A stretch of 64,000 nt of DNA from UBA6183 sp943372215. Lineage in GTDB: Bacteria; Bacteroidota; Bacteroidia; UKL13-3. Below are positions 26,428 through 35,829 of the stretch, in pieces (positions within the stretch are counted from its first letter, which is position 1; each line of letters starts with the position of its first letter). The translations under genes were made by a program, and so were the position numbers. The DNA lies in assembly GCA_943372215.1 (NCBI GenBank), contig CALRXU020000012.1:1-64000 (forward strand). The letters are read 5' to 3'. Under the pieces are notes generated by a model. It made no database searches and was not told where the DNA came from. It worked only from the letters and a program-made list of their open reading frames with translations.

Positions 26428-27321
26428 TTACCTTAAAATATAGGTTGAGGTATTTACCAACGTGCCATCAATATAAACATCAATGGTGTAATTGCCCGCT
26501 TCTAACTCGCGTTCTTCGCTTTCGTAATTTACTTTAACTTCTTGTTTTTGTCCATTGTAAGCTACTTTATACGATGCTGTCGCTGAAACTTCACCACCAT
26601 CTGTTGATGTAAATGTGGCTTTGCTCATTCCTGCTAGTGTTTTTCCTGCTGGCTCTTTAATGACCACATACACCATTTTATCACCAGGCTCGGCTACTTT
26701 ATTGTCCATTACGGTTAAGCTCACTTCAATTTTGTTGGTGCGTTTGGCCAAGCTGGTTTCTACATATTTGCCATTGCCTCTCTTTTTAAATGAGTTTACT
26801 TTAATGTATTCAGCCTGTAGTTGAGATGCAGTTAATACCTTGTTTTGCAAGCCACTTTTTTCTTCGTTTAATTGTGTAATGGCAGCCGCTTTCTCTTCAT
26901 TCTCCTTTTTAAGCTGAGCATTTTCTGTAATCAACTGATCTATCTTTTCTAAGTATTGGTCTTTTAGTTTTCTTAACTCAGCCAATTCTTTCTTTAATTT
27001 AGAGTTTAACTTAGATTGGTTTTTTTCACCTGAAATCAACTTGTTAATTTTTGCCTCCTGAGCCGCGATTTTGCTGTTGGCATCATTTAACAACGAATCT
27101 AAATTGGCAGAAATACCACGGTAGCTTTCCAATTCCTTATTGGTTTCTACCAATTCTTTCTCCAGCTCACCCTGCACGGTTACCAGTGTGTCAATTTTAG
27201 AATCGCGGGTTTGCACATCCTCTTTGTTGTTTTTAAATTGAAAAACATTCCCGATAAGGGATAGCAGCAGTAGCACAAGTAGCGCGTACTGGGTAGTTTT
27301 GTTTTGTTTTTGGCTTTCCAT
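26428..27321 (-). CDS. Membrane-anchored coiled-coil protein
   Basis: A 297-aa protein. I start it at the ATG at 27321; a TTG seven codons upstream is possible. A short polar N-terminus is followed by one membrane segment (LLVLLLLSLIGNVFQF) and then a long coiled coil (about residues 30-150) rich in Lys, Glu and Leu. The last 120 residues form a beta-rich domain (KIEVSLTVMDNKVAEPGDKM ... ELEAGNYTIDVYIDG). The topology suggests an inner-membrane anchor with a periplasmic rod and head. No function is known to me. It is divergent from lpxB with a 72-base gap and ends at a strong terminator. Confidence 0.65.
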   Translation of the reverse strand: MESQKQNKTTQYALLVLLLLSLIGNVFQFKNNKEDVQTRDSKIDTLVTVQGELEKELVETNKELESYRGISANLDSLLNDANSKIAAQEAKINKLISGEKNQSKLNSKLKKELAELRKLKDQYLEKIDQLITENAQLKKENEEKAAAITQLNEEKSGLQNKVLTASQLQAEYIKVNSFKKRGNGKYVETSLAKRTNKIEVSLTVMDNKVAEPGDKMVYVVIKEPAGKTLAGMSKATFTSTDGGEVSATASYKVAYNGQKQEVKVNYESEERELEAGNYTIDVYIDGTLVNTSTYILR

Positions 27322-27393
27322 AAGTGTAGTTGATTTAAACAAAAATAGGTTTTAGTATGAGTTTAAAAAACTCTTTACTAACATTGCTGCTGC

Positions 27394-28503
27394 ATGAAGT
27401 ATTTTATTGTTGCCGGAGAAGCTTCGGGAGATTTGCATGGTGCCAACCTGATGGCCGCTATTAAACAGCAGGACAAAGAGGCCCAATTCCAGTATTGGGG
27501 CGGAGATGCGATGGCGCAACAAGCTCCAGGTTTGCAAATGCACTATAAACAAGTTACCATCATGGGGTTTGTAGAAGTATTGATGAACCTGCGCACTATT
27601 TTCAGCAATATTAGCTTGTGTAAAAGTCATATTAATGCGTTTAAACCAGATGTGGTGGTGCTTATTGATTATCCAGGATTCAACTTGAGAATTGCCGCCC
27701 ATTGCAAGCAATTGGGCATTAAAACGGTGTACTACATTGCCCCAAAAATATGGGCATGGAAAGAAAACAGGGGCAAAAAACTGGAGCAATTTGTAGATGA
27801 ATTGTTGATTATCTTTCCCTTTGAAGTGCCTTATTTTAAAAAATGGAAGGTAAAAACCACTTATGTGGGTAACCCATTGATTGATGCCATTGCAGGCTAT
27901 TCTTATAATCCTTCATTTCTTCAAGAACAAGGCATTACCAAACCCATGATTGCGTTATTGCCAGGAAGCAGAAAACAGGAAATTGATAAGATTTTACCAT
28001 TGATGTTGCAAGTGGTAAGCCATTTTCCCGAATATGAATTTATGATTGCAGGAGCACCTGGATTAGATGCGCAGCATTACGAAAAATACCTGAGCGGACA
28101 AATTAAACTGGTGTTTGGGGAAACCTACAACCTGCTAAAACATGCCGAAGCAGCCATTGTATGCAGCGGAACAGCCACCTTGGAAACTGCGTTGTTTAAT
28201 GTGCCACAGGTTTGCGGCTACGTGGCCAACCCCATTTCCTACCGCATTGCCCGTTGGTTGGTGAACATCAAATACATCTCGTTGGTTAATTTATGCCTAG
28301 ATAAACCAGCTATAACCGAACTGATTCAACAAGAGTTTACGGTAAAAAACATGACGGCTGAACTGCAAGCTGTTTTACCGGGTGGGCAAAAACATGAGGC
28401 CCTAATGGCTGATTATCGTAAACTAAGTGAGCTGCTAGGTGGAGAAGGAGCCAGCAGTAAAGCGGCACAAGTAGTGGTGGGTAGTGCACAGCATAACACT
28501 TAG
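27394..28503 (+). CDS. lpxB: Lipid-A-disaccharide synthase
   Basis: This enzyme joins UDP-2,3-diacylglucosamine and lipid X to form the lipid A disaccharide at the inner membrane. The 369-aa length is normal. Family motifs are GEASGDLHGA (residues 8-17), IDYPGFN (91-97), YYIAPKIWAW (113-122) and LLPGSRKQEI (188-197). It shows that the organism has an LPS-type outer membrane. The start ATG is the only one that keeps the GEASGD motif near the N-terminus. The stop overlaps the stop of the convergent helicase gene by 4 bases. Confidence 0.95.
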   Translation: MKYFIVAGEASGDLHGANLMAAIKQQDKEAQFQYWGGDAMAQQAPGLQMHYKQVTIMGFVEVLMNLRTIFSNISLCKSHINAFKPDVVVLIDYPGFNLRIAAHCKQLGIKTVYYIAPKIWAWKENRGKKLEQFVDELLIIFPFEVPYFKKWKVKTTYVGNPLIDAIAGYSYNPSFLQEQGITKPMIALLPGSRKQEIDKILPLMLQVVSHFPEYEFMIAGAPGLDAQHYEKYLSGQIKLVFGETYNLLKHAEAAIVCSGTATLETALFNVPQVCGYVANPISYRIARWLVNIKYISLVNLCLDKPAITELIQQEFTVKNMTAELQAVLPGGQKHEALMADYRKLSELLGGEGASSKAAQVVVGSAQHNT

Positions 28504-30920
28504 TCAGCCAGTTTAATCTTCATCTTTTTTATCCTTTCCTCCAATTGTTCGGTGGTCATTTTTTCCCTTAGTCTTTCCACCAAAATGGGGAAAGCAAAAG
28601 GCGATGGTTGAGCCAACTCCACCAACTCTAATTGCTGATTACGAATACGGTTTAAAGCACCTCTCAACCTTACCTCCTCCAATTGGTCGCTCATCACCTC
28701 CTCATAAGCCTGCTTAATAAACAGGTTCTCGGGTTCGTTCTCTAAAAACACCTTAAAAAACATGGAGCTGCTTGCCTGCAAATGTCTGCTTTTAACGGCT
28801 TTTCCGGGATAACCTGTAAATACCAACCCTGCAATATGGGCAATGTCCCTGAACTTGCGTTTGGCCATTTCCATAGCATTTATGCCATGCAACATGTCAT
28901 TAAACAAGTCATCATCGGTAAACAAATCATCACCCAATGCTTCTTCAATGGGAATTTGCTGGTCGCTTAGCAGCTCAAAACCATAATCATTAAACGCAAT
29001 TGAAAACGAAATGGGCACAATTTTAGAAATGCGGTAGGCCACTAAACTGGCCAGCCCTTCATGCACAAACCGTCCTTCAAAAGGGTACATAAAAACATGG
29101 TATCCATCTTTTGTGGTGAGCTTTTCTATCAAAAAAGTGCGCTCATCAGGCAATACTGACGATTTTTTTTGTTGCTCCAAAATATCGGTGATGGCCTCAA
29201 ACTCCACATCCGTTGCTCCATGCTCAATGTAATGAGTAAGTCCATGCCTCAACTGCTCGCTCAGGCGACTTGACAATGGCATCCTGCCTCCTGCCCAACT
29301 GGGTATCAGTCCTTTTTTGGCTGACGATTTGCGCACCAATGCCGTCATATCTTTTAACTGCACCAATTCCAGGTTGCGCCCAGCAAACCAAAACACATCC
29401 CCAATATTTAATCGCGAAATAAAATACTCCTCAATGGTTCCTAAGCTCCCGCCACTTAAATATTTTACCTGCATAATCTGGTCGCTTACAATAGTGCCAA
29501 TAGACAACCTATGCATCATGGCAATCTTTTTGTTGGTAACCACATGCAAGCTATTAATCACTTCTACTTTTTTAAACTCATCATAAGCTTGTAAACTATC
29601 CCCACCCGCATGGATAAAACGCATTACCCAGCCCCACTCCTCAATGCTCATGCTGCTAAAGCAATATGTTTGTATTACCTCCTGATAAATGGTATCCGCA
29701 TCAAATCCCTCTCCCACAGCCAGTGTTACCAGGTATTGACAAAGCACATCAAACGCCCTAATAACAGGTGTTTTACCCTCTAACTGTTGCCATTTTATGG
29801 CATGACGTAGTGCTGAAGCTTCCATTAACTCTAGCGCATGAGTAGGCAAAAAATAAATGCGGCTGATGGCATTGGGTTGATGTCCGCTTCTACCAGCCCG
29901 TTGTAAAAAACGAGAAACACCTTTTGGACCTCCTATTTGGATAATCTGATCAACTGGCCTAAAATCAACTCCTAAATCTAAACTGCTGGTGCAAACCACC
30001 GCTTTTAACGAACCCCTGTGTAACGCTTCTTCTACCCAGTTTCTGGTTTCACCGCTTAAACTGCCGTGGTGCATGGCAATTAAACCCGCCAATTGCGGAG
30101 CATGATGCAACAATTGCTGGTACCATATTTCTGTTTGTGAGCGGGTATTGGTAAATATTAATGAGGTGGATGCCTGCTCAATTAACGGAATAATTTTATG
30201 AATGAGTTTAATACCCAAATGGCCACCCCAAGGAAATTTTTCCACTTCATCAGGCAATATGGAGGTGATTTCAATTTGTTTTTTAATATCGGCTTTAATT
30301 AAAACACCTTCATCCGCTTTGCTGCCAAGCAACACTTGCATGGCTTCTTCCAAGTTGCCAATGGTAGCGCTGATGCCCCAGGTTCTTAGATCTGGGTTTA
30401 TGCCCCTTAGGCGGCTTAAGGCCAACTCCATTTGCACCCCTCTTTTATTTCCCAGTAACTCATGCCATTCATCCACCACCACCACTTCCAATTGCTTAAA
30501 AAAATCGGATGCATCCTTTTGGGCCAACATTAAATGTAAACTTTCTGGTGTGGTGATTAAAAAATCGGGTGGTGCTTTTTTCTGGGCTTGTCTTTCTTTA
30601 GTCGCGGTATCACCTGTGCGGGTAGCAATTTTCCAGCCTGTTTTTAAATACAATGAAGGCTCTTCAACTGCTGATACCAAATCTTTGCTCAGGGCCTTAA
30701 TTGGCGAAATCCAAATGGCTTTAATCCCCTTGGATGGTTTTGGCTTACTACCTGATAACAATATGGGCAAAGCCAATGCAAAGGTTTTTCCACTTCCGGT
30801 AGGGGCATTTAATAACCCACTTTTACCCGATAAATAAGCATCCCAACATTGTTGCTGAAAAGCAAATGCCTGCCAACCTTTATGTTTAAACCATTGTTTT
30901 AGTTGTGATACTCCTTTCAT
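28500..30920 (-). CDS. Ligase-associated DNA damage response DEXH-box helicase (Lhr-like)
   Basis: An 806-aa superfamily 2 helicase. Walker A is APTGSGKT (39-46), motif Ib region TPES (124-127), and the Walker B box is DEWH (150-153), the DEXH variant. QRAGRSGHQ in the second RecA domain is motif VI. The C-terminal half matches the Lhr-core layout (winged helix plus DUF-type region). The size and the DEWHELLGNKRG form point to the ligase-associated subfamily, usually encoded with an ATP-dependent DNA ligase, an exonuclease and the PdeM phosphoesterase. Only PdeM is in this window, about 15 kb away. The product probably unwinds or remodels DNA or DNA/RNA during repair. Confidence 0.85.
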   Translation of the reverse strand: MKGVSQLKQWFKHKGWQAFAFQQQCWDAYLSGKSGLLNAPTGSGKTFALALPILLSGSKPKPSKGIKAIWISPIKALSKDLVSAVEEPSLYLKTGWKIATRTGDTATKERQAQKKAPPDFLITTPESLHLMLAQKDASDFFKQLEVVVVDEWHELLGNKRGVQMELALSRLRGINPDLRTWGISATIGNLEEAMQVLLGSKADEGVLIKADIKKQIEITSILPDEVEKFPWGGHLGIKLIHKIIPLIEQASTSLIFTNTRSQTEIWYQQLLHHAPQLAGLIAMHHGSLSGETRNWVEEALHRGSLKAVVCTSSLDLGVDFRPVDQIIQIGGPKGVSRFLQRAGRSGHQPNAISRIYFLPTHALELMEASALRHAIKWQQLEGKTPVIRAFDVLCQYLVTLAVGEGFDADTIYQEVIQTYCFSSMSIEEWGWVMRFIHAGGDSLQAYDEFKKVEVINSLHVVTNKKIAMMHRLSIGTIVSDQIMQVKYLSGGSLGTIEEYFISRLNIGDVFWFAGRNLELVQLKDMTALVRKSSAKKGLIPSWAGGRMPLSSRLSEQLRHGLTHYIEHGATDVEFEAITDILEQQKKSSVLPDERTFLIEKLTTKDGYHVFMYPFEGRFVHEGLASLVAYRISKIVPISFSIAFNDYGFELLSDQQIPIEEALGDDLFTDDDLFNDMLHGINAMEMAKRKFRDIAHIAGLVFTGYPGKAVKSRHLQASSSMFFKVFLENEPENLFIKQAYEEVMSDQLEEVRLRGALNRIRNQQLELVELAQPSPFAFPILVERLREKMTTEQLEERIKKMKIKLAD

Positions 30921-30962
30921 GCCCGCTACAAGTATACAATGTTAGTTGCTTACTGGCATAAA

Positions 30963-30994
30963 AAAAGCCTTGAGCAAATAAACCCAAGGCTTTT
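30963..30994 (-). terminator. Intrinsic terminator after lipoprotein paralog 1
   Basis: A 10-bp perfect stem (30963-30972 with 30985-30994) with a 12-base loop. A-rich sequence on its left gives a U-tract on the minus strand. It ends the lipoprotein transcript and isolates it from the helicase gene downstream. Confidence 0.85.
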
Positions 30995-31015
30995 GTTTGA
31001 AATGGATAATTAAAC

Positions 31016-31789
31016 CTATTTAAATAAAATCTGGTGTTCACCAATATTTAACTGAATGGGATCAGCAGTTTTAACCGTAGCTCTGATGGCTGCTACATCA
31101 AAACATAATTCTGTGGTGAAATAAGCATCACAAGCAATTCCTTCCATTACCTTTGCACTAAACAATTGCAAAGTGGTTTGCGGAGGATTACTTTTGGCAA
31201 ATTCATTTCTCCAGCTTAATGAGAAGTCTTTGCTTTCAATTGGGGCGCAACCTCCGTAACCCACTTTTAATTTAAGTAAGCTGCCCTCCATACTCGATTC
31301 CAAAATTTGAATACCATTTTCTCCATAATTGGTAAAGTCAACAACAATTTGCGGGCAAGTTTCAATGGGCTGGGTACTTATTACACGCAAGCAGTTGATG
31401 GTAACAGACTCATGCATTGGCAAAGCTGCCTGACAACGGATTTTTGTATCATCGCATAATGATTTGGCTTCTTTTTTGTAGCCAAACTCAACACGGTCGC
31501 CATCCTTTAACTCCATGGCAACTAAAGTCATAAAGGATTGCTCGCAAGGTTGCAGGTACTTGCCATTGTCTGTTTTAATCCATAAATCGCCATAAATACC
31601 AAATGCACAAGGTACACGCACCATTGTGCCTTTAATGCTGCAGTCAGTTGGCGGTGGATCTTTAGGTTTACCGTTTCCGTTGCCTTCCCCTCCTGGATCA
31701 AAAATAGGGTTGTCGCATGATGCAAATAGTAAAACAAAGGCAACAAGAAATGTTGCTAATCGGTAGTTCATGAATTGAATTGTTTTCAT
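31016..31789 (-). CDS. Tandem lipoprotein paralog 1
   Basis: A 257-aa predicted lipoprotein (lipobox LFASC, Cys at about residue 25, followed by DNPIFDPGGEGNG). A short Gly/Pro-rich linker leads to two beta-rich halves. Conserved features shared with the two neighbours are IYGDLWIKTDNGKYLQPCEQSF, cut here to its ends IYGDLW and PCEQSF, plus GDRVEFGY, a KVGYGGC block and ELCFDVAA. Several Cys pairs could form disulphides. I do not recognise the family. It is 62-65 percent-like by eye to paralog 2 at the N-terminal half, but this is not a computed value. Each copy has its own terminator. Confidence 0.65.
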   Translation of the reverse strand: MKTIQFMNYRLATFLVAFVLLFASCDNPIFDPGGEGNGNGKPKDPPPTDCSIKGTMVRVPCAFGIYGDLWIKTDNGKYLQPCEQSFMTLVAMELKDGDRVEFGYKKEAKSLCDDTKIRCQAALPMHESVTINCLRVISTQPIETCPQIVVDFTNYGENGIQILESSMEGSLLKLKVGYGGCAPIESKDFSLSWRNEFAKSNPPQTTLQLFSAKVMEGIACDAYFTTELCFDVAAIRATVKTADPIQLNIGEHQILFK

Positions 31790-31913
31790 AATTATTTTGG
31801 TTTATATATGACATTTGACTAGAATATGTTATAATATGTTGCCTTATATTGCTTGTAAAAAAAATAATGACATAATGAACACTAAATGTAGTAATACACT
31901 TCATACCCAATAA

Positions 31914-31947
31914 TAAAAAAGGGCTTTAAGCATTGCACTTAAAACCC
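31914..31947 (-). terminator. Intrinsic terminator after lipoprotein paralog 2
   Basis: Stem GGGCTTTAAG (31921-31930) pairs with 31938-31947 with one mismatch. The seven A before it give a U-tract on the minus strand. It is closely similar to the terminator at 32863-32895, so it was copied with the gene. Confidence 0.8.
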
Positions 31948-31969
31948 TAATTCACTGAGGAAATTACAC

Positions 31970-32737
31970 TTATTTAACCAGTATATTATCTGTTCCTATA
32001 TTGAGATAAATAGCACCTTGGTTTAGCTTTGTTATAGCTGCAACATCAAAACATAAATCGTTGGTAAAATATGCCTGACAGGTTATTCCATCTGTAATAA
32101 ATGGGCTTGACAATTGCAAAAGCGCTCTGGCAGGATAGCTTTCTTGAATTTCACCTTTCCAACTTAATAAAAAATCTTCATTATCAACCTGGCTGCATCC
32201 GCTATAACCAACTTTTAGCTTAAGCAAATTACCATCCATTTTCGATTCTAAAACTTGTATCACATTTTCAGGATAGTTGGTATGATCAACAACCAGAGAA
32301 GGGCAATCGCCAATTGGTTTTGTATCTATTACCCGAATACAACTTAATGAAATTGATTGGTGTTCAGGTAATGCAGCCAGGCAACGAATCTTATCATTAT
32401 CGCACGATGACTTGCCTTGTTTAGCGTAACCGAACTCAACACGGTCTCCCTCTTTTAACTCAATGGAAACCGTAGTCATAAATGATTGTTCACAGGGCTG
32501 TAAATACTTACCATTATCAGTTTTAATCCATAAATCACCATAGATACCAGAGGCACAAAGTACACGTACCATGGTACCTTTAATACTGCAATCAGTTGAT
32601 GGAGGATCTTTGGGTTTTCCGCCACCATTTCCTTCTCCTCCAGGATCAAAAATGGGGTTGTCGCATGAAGCAAATAGTAAAACAAAGGCAACAAGAAATG
32701 TTACAAATCTGTGGTTCATCAATTGAATTGTTTTCAT
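31970..32737 (-). CDS. Tandem lipoprotein paralog 2
   Basis: A 255-aa predicted lipoprotein with nearly the same leader as paralog 1 (LFASCDNPIFDPGGEGNG) and the same order of blocks: IYGDLW, PCEQSF, GDRVEFGY, KVGYSGC, NDLCFDVAA. The similarity extends into the upstream non-coding DNA and the terminator, so this is a recent duplication of a whole transcription unit. The C-terminal halves have diverged more than the leaders. Function unknown; probably a surface or periplasmic outer-membrane lipoprotein. Confidence 0.65.
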   Translation of the reverse strand: MKTIQLMNHRFVTFLVAFVLLFASCDNPIFDPGGEGNGGGKPKDPPSTDCSIKGTMVRVLCASGIYGDLWIKTDNGKYLQPCEQSFMTTVSIELKEGDRVEFGYAKQGKSSCDNDKIRCLAALPEHQSISLSCIRVIDTKPIGDCPSLVVDHTNYPENVIQVLESKMDGNLLKLKVGYSGCSQVDNEDFLLSWKGEIQESYPARALLQLSSPFITDGITCQAYFTNDLCFDVAAITKLNQGAIYLNIGTDNILVK

Positions 32738-32862
32738 AATAAATTGGGTTTATTTATCACATTTGACTGGAACCTGTTTTGATATGTTGCCTCAGTAATC
32801 TTGTAATAAAAATAATGACAAAAGAAACATGAAGTGGGGCAATATACTTGCAGTCAATTCAT

Positions 32863-32895
32863 AAAAAAGGGCTCTAAGCATTACACTTAAAGCCC
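32863..32895 (-). terminator. Intrinsic terminator after lipoprotein paralog 3
   Basis: Stem 32869-32878 pairs with 32886-32895 with one mismatch, preceded by six A that become a U-tract on the minus strand. It is a near copy of the terminator at 31914-31947. Confidence 0.8.
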
Positions 32896-32917
32896 TGATT
32901 AACTGACAAAATTACAC

Positions 32918-33679
32918 CTATTTAAACAGTATTTTATTTTCACCTATTGCAAGTAAAACAGGCTCTTTGGTGAGGTTTCTAATCGCAGAAATATCAAAAC
33001 ATAAATCGTTGGTAAAATAAGCCTGGCAGGTATAGCGGTCCACATTATCTATAACGAATTGCAATTCGGTTTGCATAGGATTGCTTTTTGCCAAGCTCTG
33101 CTTCCAAGCTAAGGTAAAACTTGAGTTAGGTAAAGGACTACATCCACTGTATCCTACCTTCAATTTTAGCTCATTGCCAATAATGTTTGACTCAAGTACG
33201 GTGATGTAGTTTTTAGGGTAGTCTTTGTAATCAATTACTAAACTTGAACAAGGTGGAGGTGTGCCGCATCTTACAATGGGTTGCAAGCAATCGATGATTA
33301 CGGATTGATAGTTTAATGGTATAGCATCCCGTACATTTAACTCTGGATTTCCTTCTAAGCAATCTTTACCTGCGGGTAATTTTCTATACCCAAACTGGAC
33401 ACGATCCCCCTCTTTAACATCAATAGGGCAAATGGTGATGAAACTTTGTTCACAGGGTAAATAAAATTTACCCTCATCAGTTTTTAACCACAAATTACCA
33501 TAGATACTACTACCATAAGGCATTCTTACTAAGGTGGCCATTACTTTGCATGGCATGGCTGTGGTATCTGGTTTAAAACCACCATCTGGGTCGTATGGAT
33601 TTTCACAGGCAGTAAAAGCCAATGCAAAAACAACAAATGCTATTGCTAATTTGTTGCCAATAAAATAATTTCTATTCAT
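32918..33679 (-). CDS. Tandem lipoprotein paralog 3, most diverged copy
   Basis: A 253-aa predicted lipoprotein with lipobox FTAC followed by ENPYDPDGG, and the family blocks IYGNLW, PCEQSF, GDRVQFGY, KVGYSGC and NDLCFDISA. Its leader and N-terminal region differ clearly from paralogs 1 and 2, so it is probably the older copy. It starts 51 bases after the anti-sigma/barrel gene on the same strand and may be read through from the sigma operon. Function unknown. Confidence 0.65.
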   Translation of the reverse strand: MNRNYFIGNKLAIAFVVFALAFTACENPYDPDGGFKPDTTAMPCKVMATLVRMPYGSSIYGNLWLKTDEGKFYLPCEQSFITICPIDVKEGDRVQFGYRKLPAGKDCLEGNPELNVRDAIPLNYQSVIIDCLQPIVRCGTPPPCSSLVIDYKDYPKNYITVLESNIIGNELKLKVGYSGCSPLPNSSFTLAWKQSLAKSNPMQTELQFVIDNVDRYTCQAYFTNDLCFDISAIRNLTKEPVLLAIGENKILFK

Positions 33680-33730
33680 AACTAAAGCGATTTATACATT
33701 TGACAAGCAAACGTAACTGCATGTTGCTTG

Positions 33731-35203
33731 TTAGAAAACAAAAGATAATCCTGAAGTAAAGCCTACAAATCCGGCAGGATTTCGGTTGACGTAAGATGAT
33801 TTATAATAACTATTTAACTGTTGCCTATAATGAATACCTGCATTCAAATGCAATTGTTTGGTAATTCGATACTCCATACCAGCAGCAACTGTCCAAGCGA
33901 ATTGTGTTTTGTTAAAGCGTTCCAACTCATGGTCGCTAACAGCAGTAAACGTAGAACTGAGATCTGGATTTTCAACTATGGCATATCCTTTTTGAGCAAT
34001 CAACCGCTGAATACTAAAACCCGTTTGGGCATAATACCCCACTTTTTTTACTGTAGGAAAACTGTACTTCACAGATACGGGAAAATCAAGCCAATTTAAA
34101 CGTGTTTCAGTGGTATAAAAAGTAGGGATACCATCAAGAGTCTTGGAAGTTGCAGCATTCGCAAATTCTAATGAATCGAATGGAAGAGTGTATGCCTGAC
34201 GAATTTCGTCAAACAATACCGTGTGGTAACCAACTCCAAGTGTAAGGGCTACATTTGGCGTTACTTGATAAATAAATCCTGCATCAAACCCGTAAGCATA
34301 TCTTGCTTGTTCTCGTAACCCTAAGGTATCAGAAAACTTGGCGGGCAATTTTGAAGATACATTTTTTGCTGAGGTAAATGGATGGTACACACCTTGGGCA
34401 TAGATACCAAAAACAGGCTTACTGGCAGGTTTTACTGGCAAACTCATGTTACTATCCGTAGCTAGTGCCTCAACTGGTTTTGTTGGTTTGCTTTCATCCG
34501 CTAATGGTTCAACCTGGTTTTCTTTCTTTTCTTGATTGGTATTGTCTTTATTAATTTGACTGGTAAGTATTGCTGCCTCAGCCTTCACGTTTTGCTTTTC
34601 ATCCGGCTTTTCGTCTTGTTCTTTTGAGGTAACAGCCAAATCTGATTTTACCAAACTTAGTTCTTTTGTATTAGATAAAGTTAAAGTTGTATGTTGAGTA
34701 GCTTTAGTGACTGGCGATGCGTTAATGTGATGGGTTGGCTTAGCTTTTCTAGTTGCGAATGGCTGATTTTTTGTTGCCACGCGGGAGTGGATTGTGCTTG
34801 CAAGTTGCGGCTGAGGATTGTCCACTGGTTGCTGATGTTGTGTTATCTTAACCTTGCTACTTGCACCCTGTGATATTACTTTTTCTGGTACGTTTTTTTC
34901 TTGCTTCGCTAATGCTGATTGGGCGTTAATAGAAAGGTTATCCATTTTACTTGCTGACTCCACTTTATTTAAAGCCATTGTACTGGCATTATGTTGGGAT
35001 TGGCTGTGGTTAAACAACAACCATGCACCCGTTAGCGTACCAATCATGGCAGCAGCAAAAAACCATCCCATCAAACGTTTTTTACGTTGTTTTGCGGCTT
35101 GCTGTTGTTTTTTTAAAACCCCAGTAAAAAGTTGCTCATTTACCGGAACGGTAAAATCAGCAGCCATTTCTTTCAGGGTATCTTTAAATTGATCGCGTTC
35201 CAT
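33731..35203 (-). CDS. Anti-sigma-like protein fused to an outer-membrane beta-barrel domain
   Basis: A 490-aa protein in three parts. Residues 1-44 are cytoplasmic-like and basic (VLKKQQQAAKQRKK). One membrane segment follows (about 45-64, GWFFAAAMIGTLTGAWLLF). A long polar Lys/Gln/Thr-rich linker (about 65-260) would span the periplasm. Residues about 265-490 look like a small outer-membrane barrel of the PorT/OmpA-barrel type, ending in SFVF. The start overlaps the ECF sigma gene by 20 bases, the classic sigma/anti-sigma arrangement. One chain seems to reach from cytoplasm to outer membrane. Similar fusions occur in Bacteroidota; whether it truly restrains the sigma factor is inference. 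Confidence 0.7.
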   Translation of the reverse strand: MERDQFKDTLKEMAADFTVPVNEQLFTGVLKKQQQAAKQRKKRLMGWFFAAAMIGTLTGAWLLFNHSQSQHNASTMALNKVESASKMDNLSINAQSALAKQEKNVPEKVISQGASSKVKITQHQQPVDNPQPQLASTIHSRVATKNQPFATRKAKPTHHINASPVTKATQHTTLTLSNTKELSLVKSDLAVTSKEQDEKPDEKQNVKAEAAILTSQINKDNTNQEKKENQVEPLADESKPTKPVEALATDSNMSLPVKPASKPVFGIYAQGVYHPFTSAKNVSSKLPAKFSDTLGLREQARYAYGFDAGFIYQVTPNVALTLGVGYHTVLFDEIRQAYTLPFDSLEFANAATSKTLDGIPTFYTTETRLNWLDFPVSVKYSFPTVKKVGYYAQTGFSIQRLIAQKGYAIVENPDLSSTFTAVSDHELERFNKTQFAWTVAAGMEYRITKQLHLNAGIHYRQQLNSYYKSSYVNRNPAGFVGFTSGLSFVF

Positions 35204-35729
35204 GATGTGGCAATTTTATTCCATATTTTAACAGCACTTTTTCCAGCAGTACTTTGGCTTTTGCATATTGTGACCGTGAAGTGGCTTCTTTAATATTTAA
35301 TTGTTCAGCAACTTCTTTATGCGAGCATCCTTCAATTGCGTACAAATTAAGCACCATTCTGTATCCTAAAGGCAAACGCTGAATGCAATCCATCACAATC
35401 TTTGAATCATAAGAATGCAACTGGGTTTCGCTGAATGAAACATGGTCATCAACAGGCTCAAGGTTAAAATCCCAATTTATTTTATGGTATTTGTTGATGT
35501 AATTGATGGCGTTGTTAATCATAATTCTTGTCATCCAGGTTTTTAAGCTCGACTCAAACTTAAATGATTTTAAATTTTTAAATATCAACACAAACCCATC
35601 TTGCATCATATCTTCAGCCTCTTGTTTGTTATGCGCATACCTAAAACAAATCCCCAATAATGCAGGAGCATACTTATCAAAAAGGGCATGCTGAGCCACT
35701 TGATTTTCAGCAATGCACTGCTCAACCAA
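35184..35729 (-). CDS. ECF-type RNA polymerase sigma factor
   Basis: A 181-aa sigma-70 family protein. Region 2 is clear (AEDMMQDGFVLIFKNL, with SLKTWMTRIMINNA), and region 4 has the helix-turn-helix (LPLGYRMVLNLYAIEG ... HKEVAEQLNIKEATSRSQ). I keep the TTG at 35729 as start. No in-frame ATG exists before the region 2 block; the frame stays open further up and encodes NTLTDREL, typical of the family N-terminus, so the true start may be a CTG or another non-ATG codon up to about 18 codons upstream. It probably responds to envelope signals through the overlapping anti-sigma/barrel gene. Targets are unknown, with the adjacent lipoproteins as candidates. Confidence 0.85.
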   Translation of the reverse strand: MVEQCIAENQVAQHALFDKYAPALLGICFRYAHNKQEAEDMMQDGFVLIFKNLKSFKFESSLKTWMTRIMINNAINYINKYHKINWDFNLEPVDDHVSFSETQLHSYDSKIVMDCIQRLPLGYRMVLNLYAIEGCSHKEVAEQLNIKEATSRSQYAKAKVLLEKVLLKYGIKLPHHGTRSI

Positions 35730-35829
35730 TTCCCTATCGGTTAAAGTGTTGATATTATGTTTCAGTATTAAAGCCAGCTTTTTTCTTTATTCAGACAAAA
35801 ATAGGATACTATGCGATGCCTGATGCATT

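Noticed and set aside
27352..27789. Minus-strand ORF opposite the start of lpxB
   Set aside because: It is antisense to the conserved lpxB N-terminus and has no family-like sequence.
30202..30837. Plus-strand ORF of 211 codons opposite the helicase
   Set aside because: It is antisense to conserved helicase motifs, with odd Ser/Leu-rich composition and no start signal.
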